A stretch of DNA of 64,000 nucleotides from JAACFF01 sp963701435 (GTDB lineage: Bacteria; Chloroflexota; Anaerolineae; Promineifilales; Promineifilaceae), in contig CAVPAL010000036.1 of NCBI GenBank assembly GCA_963701435.1, forward strand, positions 124,001 through 188,000. The letters are read 5' to 3'. The position numbers were made by a program, and so were the translations under genes. Positions 32,979 to 41,637 of the stretch are shown one piece after another. The notes beneath the pieces were generated by a model. It was not told the DNA's origin. It made no database searches and saw nothing but the letters and a program-made list of their open reading frames with translations. Every line of letters starts with the position of its first letter. Within the stretch, counting starts at the first letter, position 1.

Positions 32979-34487
32979 TCATCTGCTAGATCGTCCCCAG
33001 GCGCGTGCAAGTTCAAGGGCTGTTTGCCAACGGCCGTATCCCGCTTCCCGTTCTTCTACACCCATTTGCGGTTCAAAACAGGTCTTTGATCCGGGTAAGG
33101 GGGGCAAATCATCCACCGTAGACCAGACCCCGGCACCCAAACCAGCCATCACGGCTGCTGCCCACGCTGTTGTCTCGGCAAAGGTCGGGCGCAGCAGCGG
33201 AATGCCCAACAAGTCTGCCTGTATCTGGCACGCCAGGTCACTGGCCGAAACGCCGCCGCCTACGACAAGTCGTGGCACGGCGACGCCCGCATCCTGTGCA
33301 ATCGTTTCCAAAATTCCACGAATCTGAAAACCTATCGATTCAAAAAAGGCGCGGAAAATGTGGCCGCGGTTGTGACCTAGCGTCAGGCCGAAGATGGTTG
33401 CACGTGTATCCGGCTCGTTATAGGGAACATCCAGTCCGGTGAAGGCGGGCACAAACGCGACGCCGCCCGCATCCGGTACGCTGGCTGCTAAGGCGTTCAT
33501 CTCGGCATAATTCTCAAACAGCGCCGCATTGTCACGCATCCAGCGAATGGCCGCGCCGGTAACGGTGGTGGGCGCTTCCAGGCAGTAGGTCTGGCCGTCG
33601 CCCAAGTCCCAGGCGTAGTACACATTGGCTTTGTCAAATTCGGGCGCTTCAAGGCCCAGAAAGACTTTGACGTAGGAGGCTGTGCCGTGGGTGCATTCGG
33701 CCGCGCCGGGCGCGCGGCAGCCCTGCCCAAATAAAGCCGACTGCTGGTCGCCGATCATTGCCAGCACGGGCACGTCGGCGCTTTGACCATGCGGGGCTGT
33801 GATGCTCAGGCTGCCATATTCGTGGATCGTCGAAACGGCCGTTGGCAGCGCATCCTCAGCCACACCCAGCCAATCGAGCCAGTCAGCCCAATAAACGTCC
33901 GCGCGAAAATCAAACAGGCCCATTGCCTGCACTAATGAACGATCCATTTTGTGACCGGACGGGCGGCCCAGGGCATTGATCAGCCAGGCGGTGGAGAGAC
34001 CCAGGCGCAGGTTTTTTTCTTTGGCGGCCCGCATAACGGCCGTATCGTGGCGCATACGCCAGGCGAGATGTAAAGCAGTCATATAGGTACCAGGTGGATA
34101 ACCCAGGCGGCGCGCCGCTTCGGCTGCGAGGGGCGAGCTGCTAAATTCCTGGAGGATAGGGGCGGTGCGTAAATCTTGCCAGGTGATGGCGTTGGAGAGG
34201 GAACGGCCGTTGCGTTTATCCCAGGCGAATTCCGTGTTACGCTGGCTGGTCAGGCCGCAGGCGGCGATCTCATCCGGCCGGCAGCCGGCAGCGCCCAGCG
34301 CCTCTGTGATTGCTTCCGCCACACCCCGCGTAACGGCCGCAGGGTCCTGCTCCACCCAGCCCGGCTGCGGATACAGTCGCTCCAGCGGGCGATAAGCGTA
34401 CCCCTGCACAACGCCTTCACGATCTAAAATCACGGCTTTGCTGCCGCTGGTGCCTTGATCGATGCCTAACAAGAATGGTTTTGTCAT
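32979..34487 (-). CDS. FGGY-family carbohydrate kinase, glycerol kinase-like
   Basis: 502 aa. 'LLGIDQGTSGSKAVILD' phosphate-1 motif; 'GLTSQRNTEFAWDKRNGRSL' and 'NAITWQDLRT' match glycerol kinase's 'NQRETTVVWD...NAIVWQDRRT'; 'GDQQSALFGQ' and 'GGGVSASDLACQIQADLLG' are the adenosine-binding FGGY signatures. Best guess is glycerol kinase; other polyol or ketose substrates are possible. It follows the HAD phosphatase gene across a 21-bp-stem hairpin. No clear ribosome site, so translation may depend on the structure or coupling. Confidence 0.85.
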   Translation of the reverse strand: MTKPFLLGIDQGTSGSKAVILDREGVVQGYAYRPLERLYPQPGWVEQDPAAVTRGVAEAITEALGAAGCRPDEIAACGLTSQRNTEFAWDKRNGRSLSNAITWQDLRTAPILQEFSSSPLAAEAARRLGYPPGTYMTALHLAWRMRHDTAVMRAAKEKNLRLGLSTAWLINALGRPSGHKMDRSLVQAMGLFDFRADVYWADWLDWLGVAEDALPTAVSTIHEYGSLSITAPHGQSADVPVLAMIGDQQSALFGQGCRAPGAAECTHGTASYVKVFLGLEAPEFDKANVYYAWDLGDGQTYCLEAPTTVTGAAIRWMRDNAALFENYAEMNALAASVPDAGGVAFVPAFTGLDVPYNEPDTRATIFGLTLGHNRGHIFRAFFESIGFQIRGILETIAQDAGVAVPRLVVGGGVSASDLACQIQADLLGIPLLRPTFAETTAWAAAVMAGLGAGVWSTVDDLPPLPGSKTCFEPQMGVEEREAGYGRWQTALELARAWGRSSR

Positions 34488-34496
34488 GGATTAATA

Positions 34497-34547
34497 GCGT
34501 ATAGCGTATTGCGTAATATTATGACCATTACGCAATACGCTATACGC
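34497..34547. repeat. 21-bp perfect inverted repeat between HAD and kinase genes
   Basis: Arm 34497-34517 (starting GCGTATAGCGTATTGCG) pairs without a mismatch with 34527-34547 around a 9-nt loop. It fills nearly the whole gap between the HAD stop (34549) and the kinase start (34487). No T tract follows, so it is more likely an RNA-stability or processing hairpin, or a repeat of the GCGTATTGCGTA type seen at 12991. Confidence 0.9.
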
Positions 34548-34548
34548 A

Positions 34549-35337
34549 CTAGATAGGTATTAAGTCACTTAACTGTTCGAGCACATACGTTGGCGCAATA
34601 GGTGATGTTTTTAAAGCGGCTGCGTTAGTTGCCCCGGTTAGCGTTAATGCCCCGGCCATACCGGCGTTAAGCCCCATGAGTACGTCTGTTTCCAGCCGGT
34701 CGCCGGTCATGATGCAGCGTTCCGGGGGCAAGTCGAGCAGATTTAACACGGCCTCGGCCATATAGCGCGATGGCTTGCCAACAACGGCTTCGATGGTTGT
34801 ATTGGTACACGCTTCGATGGCGGCGATCATGGCAGCCGCATCCGGCTCGCCGCCGCCGGGGACAGGACAGTAGCGGTCGGCGTTTGTGGCAAAAAAGCGC
34901 GCGCCGTTGTTAATGGCGTCAAAGGCGATTTGCAGCTTGCGATAATCAAAAGTGCGGTCAAAACTGGCGATAACGGCATCAACCTGGGCCGCCTCGTTGG
35001 TCAGCACAAACCCGGCGCGGCTCAATTCGTCGCACAAAGATTGTTCCCCCACGACAAATAATTTGGCGCCGGGCAGACGCCGGTTGAGAAAGTCAACCAT
35101 CACAAAGGAAGAGTTCACCACATCAGTAACCGGCGTGGGCAGTCCCAGGCGCGTCAGTTTGGCGGCATATTCCTCGCGGGTGCGGGTGGGGTTATTGGAC
35201 AAGAAAACGGTGCGCCGGCCCATTTCGCGTAGCTGTTCGATGGTTTCGCCTGCGGTCGGCAGCAGCGCGTCACCTAGATAAACCGTACCGTCAAGGTCAA
35301 AGATATAGGCGTCGTAGAGCGTGGTTGGTGTTGTCAT
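34549..35337 (-). CDS. HAD-IIA hydrolase (NagD/phosphoglycolate or glycerol-3-phosphate phosphatase type)
   Basis: 262 aa. Motif I 'YIFDLDGTVYLGDALLP', motif II 'VFLSNNPTRTREEY' (Ser-Asn-Asn), motif III Lys in 'GKPSRYMAEA', motif IV 'IMTGDRLETDVLMGLNAGM'. The cap type is C2a as in NagD and mammalian glycerol-3-phosphate/phosphoglycolate phosphatases. Upstream of a glycerol-kinase-like gene on the same strand, so a role in polyol phosphate balance is an inference. Confidence 0.9.
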   Translation of the reverse strand: MTTPTTLYDAYIFDLDGTVYLGDALLPTAGETIEQLREMGRRTVFLSNNPTRTREEYAAKLTRLGLPTPVTDVVNSSFVMVDFLNRRLPGAKLFVVGEQSLCDELSRAGFVLTNEAAQVDAVIASFDRTFDYRKLQIAFDAINNGARFFATNADRYCPVPGGGEPDAAAMIAAIEACTNTTIEAVVGKPSRYMAEAVLNLLDLPPERCIMTGDRLETDVLMGLNAGMAGALTLTGATNAAALKTSPIAPTYVLEQLSDLIPI

Positions 35338-35363
35338 AGTCTATCAATACATAATTTTGGCAG

Positions 35364-35427
35364 GGGCGAGAGAGGCGGGAAAGGCGTCAGGGATATTCCA
35401 AGGCAGTGTCTCCCGCCTGTCTCGCCC
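35364..35427. repeat. Long inverted repeat downstream of lacZ
   Basis: GGGCGAGAGAGGCGGGA (35364-35380) pairs with TCCCGCCTGTCTCGCCC (35411-35427) with a single mismatch across 17 bases; loop 30 nt. It lies between the lacZ stop and the HAD gene and could limit read-through or stabilise the upstream message. No T tract. Confidence 0.75.
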
Positions 35428-35498
35428 GCTTGCGTTTGCCGGGTCAGGCAGTTGGGTTGCATAAACCGTTGATAAAGACGAATTCCTACTCCAGCCGC

Positions 35499-38400
35499 CT
35501 AGCCCCTACCTTCTTTTGGGCTAAACGGCCGTAACACAACCGCAAACTCAAATTCTCCCGGCGCAAGCACATATTGGGGCAGGGTGGGTGGGCCGCAGCT
35601 TGCGCCGCCCAGGCCCAACTGCTGCTTATCCAGGTTCAGTATAATTTCCGGGCGCGGCTGCAAGTCACAGGTGTGGCGCGCAGCAAATAAATCGGCGGCG
35701 GTAAAGTGGCTGGCGCCGGCTTCCATCAGCGGCTGCGCCATAGCTAACAGCCCCACGCCCGCGGTATTTTTCAAAGACAGCCAGCGTACGTCTGTTTTGT
35801 TGCCGTTTTCCTGCGGCATGATGTAGGGCACATATTGTTCCGTGACAGTGCTGCTGTACAACCCCACCGCCGCGCCGCTGTTGCGGTCAATGTAATTTTC
35901 ATGCGGGCCACGGCCGTACCAACTCAACTGCTCGAAACCGGGCGGCAGAGTCATGGTCAAACCAAGGCGCGGCAGCGGCGGCAGACTGCGCGCCGCCGTT
36001 ACCTGACTGCGTAGTTCAACCGCGCCGCTGCCTGAAATCGTGTAAATCAGCGTGTGTTGAAACGCACCGGGAAAGGCAGCGGAACCGATTGTCTGCTCAA
36101 CATGCACAGAAATCGTATGGGCGTCAGGCTGCTGTACGGTAACGGCCGTTGCCTGCGCTCGCATTTGATCCAATCCCACCTTCAGCCACTCACCCAACAA
36201 CATATTTGGCCGCTGGGGGTCAAGTTTAAGGCCATCGTTGTCCACCGGCGCGCGCCACACATTGAGCTGCGGCCCATTCAGTAAAACAGGTGTATCCTGA
36301 TATACCCACTCCTTGATTTGTCCCGTCGTTTTATCAATTACCAGCTGAAAATCCGGCGCGCTAATCAATGCTTTCTGGTCTGTTTGTTGTAATCCGAGCG
36401 CGGGCAGCTGCGCGCGTGGCCGCGGTTCGGGGCGGGGTGCGGCAAATGGCATGGGGAACTGTTCCCAGGCAATCTCGTGTCCGGCGTCGGCCCAGGGCGT
36501 GTCTACGGCCAGCGTAAAACGCACGCTCAGATAACATTCTGCGCCGGGCAGCAGGTGCGGTTTGCTGAGGGGTAGTTTGATGGTCTGGCTGCCGCCGGGC
36601 GGGATGTCGAGCGGGGGCAAAGCGCCGCTTTGTACAGTTTTGCCATCCTCTTCAAGGGTGTAACGGCCGTATATCCCATCCATCTCGATAAAATCAAACG
36701 CGTTGTGAACGATAACTACGCCGTTCGCCAGGTCGCCGGCCTCTATGAGCACCGGCTGCAGCACTTTTTTGTATTCGTACAGCGCCGGGTGGGGGGTACG
36801 ATCGGGCCAGATCACACCGTTGATGCAAAAGTTAAAATCGTTGATTGCGTCGCCAAAGTCGCCGCCGTAGGCCCAATATTCACTCCCATCAGGCGCAGTT
36901 TTGACAAGGCCCTGATCGACCCAGTCCCAGATAAAACCACCCTGCAAACCGTGATTGTCGCGGATAGCGTCCCAATATTCCTTTAAATTGCCGGTGCTGT
37001 TGCCCATTGAGTGCGCATATTCGCACATGATCAGCGGGCGCTCGGCGGCCAGGTCTTTCGCATAGTTCGTGATCTCGTCCACAAATGGATACATTGGGCA
37101 GACGATGTCGGTGACGCGTTCGCCCTCATACCAATCCTGCCCATGGGATCGACTGATGGCGCCTTCGTAGTGTAACGGCCGTGTCGGGTCGCTGCCGCGA
37201 ATCCAACCGGCCAGGGCGTCATGGTTGGGCCCGTAGCCGCTCTCGTTGCCCAGTGACCACAGAATAATGCAGGCGTGATTTTTGGCGCGCTGCACCATGC
37301 GCATTCCGCGTTCAACAAAGGCGTGGGTCCAGTTGGGGTCCTGACACAGGTCGTGATAACGGGCGTGAGCTTCGATATTGGCCTCGTCGATCACATACAG
37401 CCCATATTCGTCGCACAGTTCGTACCAGCGGGGGTGGGTGGGATAATGGCTGTTGCGTACGGCATTGATGTTGAACTGCTTCATCAACCTGATATCGGCG
37501 ATCATCGCGGCTTCGCTGACGGTTTTGCCGCTGCGATCATCATGTTCGTGCCGGTTGACGCCTTTGAGAAGGACGGGTTTGCCGTTGATCAGCAGCTCGC
37601 GCCCGACAACTTCCACACGCCGGAATCCGATGCGGCAGCTTACTACTTCGACCGTTTCTCCTTCTGGATCGAACAAAGAGACCAGCAGGGTGTACAAATT
37701 GGGCGTTTCGGCTGACCATTTAGCCGGGTTGGGGATGGGCCGGCTGAGATCAGCAGCCGTGGGAAAGCGTTTAGCGACCTTGACGGGCTGGGTGACAGGG
37801 TTGGGGAAAAGAAAACGGCCGTTTTCATCCACCACCTGCATCCCCACCAAGTAACCGCTGACGTCCAGCCCCTCAAACGCCTCTACATCCACATGTACGT
37901 GCAGTAGGGCATCGCGCAAATCGTCATCCAGCTCAGGCCGTGCAAAAAAGTCGCGGATATGGATGCGTGGTGTGGAATAAAGATAAACGTCGCGGTAAAT
38001 GCCGGCCATCCACCAATGGTCTTGATCTTCGAGGTAGCTGCCGTCCGACCAGCGGATCACCATTGCCGCCAGTTGATTTTCACCCGCCTGCGCAAAATCG
38101 GTCAGGTCAAATTCGGCCGGCAAGCGCGAACCCTGACTGTAGCCCACGCAACGGCCGTTGCACCACAAATAAAACGCCGACTCAACGCCTTCAAAACAGA
38201 CAAACAGGCGCCGTCCAGCCCACGCCTCCGGCAAGTTGAAGCTGCGCCGGTAGAGTCCGGTCGGGTTGTCATCCTGTGGGACATGGGGCGGATTGTCGGG
38301 AATGGGCATTTGGACATTGGTGTAGATAGGGCGGTCGTACCCTTGCAGCGTCCAGTTGCCGGGCACATGAATGCTGTCCCAATCCAGAGATTCCGGGCCG

Positions 38401-38648
38401 AGGTTATAAAAATCGGCGGGAACCACATCCGGGTTGCGCGCATAGTGAAACTGCCAATTGCCGTTGAGCAACTGCACAAACGGCGACGCCTTTCGGCCCT
38501 GCAAGGCGCTGTGTACATCGGCAAAGGGCACAAAGTCTGCACGCCCCGGCCGTTTATTAATGCCAACTATCTGCGGGTCTTCCCAATCGTGTCGTCTCCC
38601 TCTGCCCATTTTCATGCTGTATTTTTTTGAGTCAAATTCCGTCTTCAA
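35499..38648 (-). CDS. lacZ: Beta-galactosidase (GH2, LacZ type)
   Basis: 1049 aa, same size class and five-domain plan as E. coli LacZ: jelly roll (about 50-220), Ig-like domain, TIM barrel (about 340-640) with acid/base Glu in 'LWSLGNESGYGPNHDA' and nucleophile Glu in 'PLIMCEYAHSMGNS', and C-terminal Bgal_small domain ('SWYGRGPHENYIDR'). No signal peptide, so it acts on imported galactosides. The start is unclear: the frame opens with a TTG at 38648, 12 bases after the permease stop, and an ATG at 38615 is the alternative; neither has a good ribosome site. Directly follows the ABC permease genes. Confidence 0.96.
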   Translation of the reverse strand: MKTEFDSKKYSMKMGRGRRHDWEDPQIVGINKRPGRADFVPFADVHSALQGRKASPFVQLLNGNWQFHYARNPDVVPADFYNLGPESLDWDSIHVPGNWTLQGYDRPIYTNVQMPIPDNPPHVPQDDNPTGLYRRSFNLPEAWAGRRLFVCFEGVESAFYLWCNGRCVGYSQGSRLPAEFDLTDFAQAGENQLAAMVIRWSDGSYLEDQDHWWMAGIYRDVYLYSTPRIHIRDFFARPELDDDLRDALLHVHVDVEAFEGLDVSGYLVGMQVVDENGRFLFPNPVTQPVKVAKRFPTAADLSRPIPNPAKWSAETPNLYTLLVSLFDPEGETVEVVSCRIGFRRVEVVGRELLINGKPVLLKGVNRHEHDDRSGKTVSEAAMIADIRLMKQFNINAVRNSHYPTHPRWYELCDEYGLYVIDEANIEAHARYHDLCQDPNWTHAFVERGMRMVQRAKNHACIILWSLGNESGYGPNHDALAGWIRGSDPTRPLHYEGAISRSHGQDWYEGERVTDIVCPMYPFVDEITNYAKDLAAERPLIMCEYAHSMGNSTGNLKEYWDAIRDNHGLQGGFIWDWVDQGLVKTAPDGSEYWAYGGDFGDAINDFNFCINGVIWPDRTPHPALYEYKKVLQPVLIEAGDLANGVVIVHNAFDFIEMDGIYGRYTLEEDGKTVQSGALPPLDIPPGGSQTIKLPLSKPHLLPGAECYLSVRFTLAVDTPWADAGHEIAWEQFPMPFAAPRPEPRPRAQLPALGLQQTDQKALISAPDFQLVIDKTTGQIKEWVYQDTPVLLNGPQLNVWRAPVDNDGLKLDPQRPNMLLGEWLKVGLDQMRAQATAVTVQQPDAHTISVHVEQTIGSAAFPGAFQHTLIYTISGSGAVELRSQVTAARSLPPLPRLGLTMTLPPGFEQLSWYGRGPHENYIDRNSGAAVGLYSSTVTEQYVPYIMPQENGNKTDVRWLSLKNTAGVGLLAMAQPLMEAGASHFTAADLFAARHTCDLQPRPEIILNLDKQQLGLGGASCGPPTLPQYVLAPGEFEFAVVLRPFSPKEGRG

Positions 38649-38660
38649 GGTATAATAATA

Positions 38661-39875
38661 TTAACCCTTCACACCACTACTTGTCGCACTTTCTACAAAG
38701 AAACGCTGCCCGAAAATGAAGATAATCATTGGCGGCAAAATGGCAATCGCCGCTCCCGCCAAAATCAAGTTCGGACTATCTGAGGCGCGACCACGTAGCA
38801 CATTGAGCGAGAGCGTCAAAACATGGTTTTCTACATTCCCCGTGTTGATCACGACCAGGGGCCAGAAGAAGCTGTTCCAGGCATACAGGAAGGTGAAAGT
38901 TGCCAATGTTGCCAATGCCGGTGTGCTCGCCGGCAAAAATATGCGCCACAATATTTGCAAGCGTGACGCCCCGTCAATAAAGGCTGCCTCTTCAATCTCT
39001 CTAGGAATCGTAATGAAGAATTGGCGCATCAGGAATGTACCATAGGCTGTGAAAATCCAGGGCACAACAAGCGCCGCCAATTTATCGACCCAGCCAATGG
39101 CCACCATCAATTGGTAGAGTGGAGTGATCAACACCACAAAAGGAATCATAATTGTGCCCAGGTAAAGAACAAATAATGGGTCACGACCGGGGAAGCGCAA
39201 TCGCGCAAACGCATACCCACCTAACACCGATGTTGTCAATTGGCCTAACACAACGAGAATAGTCACCAGGGCAGTATTTGAGAGACTGCGATCCATGCCC
39301 TGCAATTCGACCACTTCTGAGTAATTTTCCGGGTGAACTGAAAAATTTTCCACAGGCTGGCTCAAACGCACGTTTTGCATTACTTCGCGAGAAGGATCAT
39401 TCGGGTCAACAAACCGGCCAATTGCCGTTTGGCTGAGCTGGATCATGGGTACCACTTGTCCGTCAAGCGTCACATCCCAAAGTTTTTGCTCCTCGCCGTC
39501 GATGATAACGCTTTCCTGATTTGTAAAACCGCCACGTGGTTCTACTTCACTAATGGGCAATGTTACTGTTTGCTCGGGATTGTTCGGATCGACATAATCT
39601 CCAATACGGATATTACTTTCCACGAGCAGAAACTGCTCTTGTTGGCCATCAATATCGACATAGTAAAGGGACTGCGGCTCTTCATCACCCTCAACTTCCA
39701 TCAAAACAGGATCTCGCGGCAGCAAACGTGGCGGAAAGCGAAAGGTGTCCTTAGGCAGTTTTAACGATGTCGTTAACATATAAAGGAAGGGGAAAATCAT
39801 GACCAAGGCAAATACGATCAAGACAAGGTAGATCAGCCCATTTTTTATGCCTTTTGAAATTTTATATGATTGCAA
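38661..39875 (-). CDS. Sugar ABC permease (MalG type) with a large extracytoplasmic insertion
   Basis: 404 aa against about 280 for the family. The core is ordinary: TM1 at about 12-35, then 'LSNTALVTILVVLGQLTTSV', an EAA loop 'EEAAFIDGASRLQILWRIFL' and the final segment. Between TM1 and TM2 about 130 residues are inserted, beta-rich and acidic, apparently containing a duplicated unit ('DGQQEQFLLVESNIRIGDYV' DPNNP and 'DGQVVPMIQLSQTAIGRFV' DPNDP). It begins with a TTG codon, fixed by AAGGAGGAG five to six bases upstream. It partners with the MalF-like protein encoded 11 bp upstream. Confidence 0.9.
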   Translation of the reverse strand: MQSYKISKGIKNGLIYLVLIVFALVMIFPFLYMLTTSLKLPKDTFRFPPRLLPRDPVLMEVEGDEEPQSLYYVDIDGQQEQFLLVESNIRIGDYVDPNNPEQTVTLPISEVEPRGGFTNQESVIIDGEEQKLWDVTLDGQVVPMIQLSQTAIGRFVDPNDPSREVMQNVRLSQPVENFSVHPENYSEVVELQGMDRSLSNTALVTILVVLGQLTTSVLGGYAFARLRFPGRDPLFVLYLGTIMIPFVVLITPLYQLMVAIGWVDKLAALVVPWIFTAYGTFLMRQFFITIPREIEEAAFIDGASRLQILWRIFLPASTPALATLATFTFLYAWNSFFWPLVVINTGNVENHVLTLSLNVLRGRASDSPNLILAGAAIAILPPMIIFIFGQRFFVESATSSGVKG

Positions 39876-39886
39876 GATACTCCTCC

Positions 39887-41575
39887 TTAGGCATCGTATG
39901 AAGCGCCACTTGTCCGTTGACGTTGGAATTGGACGAGTGTCGCACCAAAAATAATTACAAAAAGCACCCAGGCAATTGCGGACGCATACCCTTGCTCAAA
40001 ACGTTGGAAACCCTTTTGATAGAGATAGAGTACCAATGTCAAGGTTGAATTGTTGGGGCCAGCAGGATTGGTGGGAATAAGGATGAAGACCTGCTCAAAT
40101 ATTTGCATTGCTTGTATCGTCGTGGTTATGATGACGAAAAAGGTTGTGGGGGCCAACAAAGGGACAGTTACTTTCCAGAATTGTTGCCAGGAATTGGCCC
40201 CATCGACCGTGGCTGCTTCATAAAGCGCTTTGGGGATATTTTGCAGGCCAGCCAGGAAGAGGACAGTATTAAATCCTATCCACTGCCAGGAAGCGACAAT
40301 GACGACTGCCAGAAGTGCTGTATTGCTGTCTGATAGCCAGCGTATTTGGGGATCAAGTAGGCTGCCGCCGAAGCTGTTGAGAAAATCAATAAGGAGGGAA
40401 ATAAAGTAATTGATATAACCGATGGTGGCGTTAAAGAGCCATTGCCATACCAAAGCAATACCGACAACGGCCGCAACACTAGGCAAAAAATAGGCGGCAC
40501 GGAAAAATTTCATGCCGGGCAGTTTACTGTTTAATAGATTGGCTAAGATAAGGGCCGGGGCGACACTGAGCGGAACTGAAAAAAGCACAAACATGAGCGT
40601 GTTGCGTAATGAGAGCCAAAAAAGCTTATCCTGCGCGCCGACGATAAAACTGCTGCCAAACAAACTAAAACGTGCCAATTCATCATATATGGAAACGTCC
40701 AGCACTTCGTCAGCCCGTTGGGTGATCGATTCTAGGGACGCAAAATCGAGGTTGACGATTTGGGCGTAATTGGCTGCGCCCACCCAATCGCGGGTGCCAA
40801 AGGCATCCCAATTGGTAAAACTAACGTACAATGATAATAACAGTGGCCCAGCAAAAAAGAAAAGGAAGCCAAGAAGGTTGGGTGATAAAAATAGGTACCC
40901 ATCCAACATTTCAGCATCTGCATTCGTGGCGTGCATTGCTTTAGCACTTGTTTGCCGCCACATGGCCCACAGCATTACCGCAAAGATAATTGTGCCTATA
41001 ATTAAAAGTAAGGTAGTAGGATCGGTCAATTTTTCTAAGAAGGCAAAACTGCCGCTGCGCAGACTTAGCACAAGGATTAGGGCAACGGCCGCTACAATCA
41101 TGATCCATCTGCCCATCAGTTTGAGTGCGCGCTGCGTGCCCGGGTTCTCGTAACGGTCAGCACGTGAATTGATGAAAAAGCCAACAAAGGCCAGAATCAA
41201 GAAAGGGATGCCTTGAATAAACGTCTCACCAAGCGCATCCAGGCCGGTAAAGACGCCCAACAAATGCATGCTGCCAACAAGGCACACCAGGAATCCTAAA
41301 TAGTTAACCGCCAGAGAGATGACGCGACCACGATGCTTACGCCGATTAATATCGTAAATTACCAGGCCACTAGCAACAGCTGTAGCCAAAAACACAACGG
41401 TAAGTAGCAGTTTGATCCAAACGGCCGTTTCACCATCAGCCATCCACAAAAAGAAAATGCCCCCAAGACAGCTTAACCCCAAAAGTAGATGCCATATCAT
41501 TACCACACGCAGCCAAAAATTCGCCCCAGCATCTGGAGGTTGTTTGCTACGCGATTGAAGTGTTGCAGAGGCCAT
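39887..41575 (-). CDS. Sugar ABC permease (MalF type) with extra N-terminal membrane domain
   Basis: 562 aa. The canonical permease occupies about 230-560, with 'GYLFLSPNLLGFLFFFAGPL', 'SFTNWDAF', and EAA loop 'ALYEAATVDGANSWQQFWKV'. The first ~220 residues add about six hydrophobic segments of unknown function, beyond the usual single N-terminal helix. ATG at 41575 is preferred over a TTG two codons earlier since TGGGAG lies seven bases upstream. Forms the transporter with the adjacent MalG-type protein and the lipoprotein encoded 60 bp upstream; the ATPase is not in the window. Confidence 0.9.
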   Translation of the reverse strand: MASATLQSRSKQPPDAGANFWLRVVMIWHLLLGLSCLGGIFFLWMADGETAVWIKLLLTVVFLATAVASGLVIYDINRRKHRGRVISLAVNYLGFLVCLVGSMHLLGVFTGLDALGETFIQGIPFLILAFVGFFINSRADRYENPGTQRALKLMGRWIMIVAAVALILVLSLRSGSFAFLEKLTDPTTLLLIIGTIIFAVMLWAMWRQTSAKAMHATNADAEMLDGYLFLSPNLLGFLFFFAGPLLLSLYVSFTNWDAFGTRDWVGAANYAQIVNLDFASLESITQRADEVLDVSIYDELARFSLFGSSFIVGAQDKLFWLSLRNTLMFVLFSVPLSVAPALILANLLNSKLPGMKFFRAAYFLPSVAAVVGIALVWQWLFNATIGYINYFISLLIDFLNSFGGSLLDPQIRWLSDSNTALLAVVIVASWQWIGFNTVLFLAGLQNIPKALYEAATVDGANSWQQFWKVTVPLLAPTTFFVIITTTIQAMQIFEQVFILIPTNPAGPNNSTLTLVLYLYQKGFQRFEQGYASAIAWVLFVIIFGATLVQFQRQRTSGASYDA

Positions 41576-41637
41576 GCGCAAACTCCCATAAGCATTGAGG
41601 CGGGCTTGAGGCCCGCCTCAAAACTCACGATTTATAC

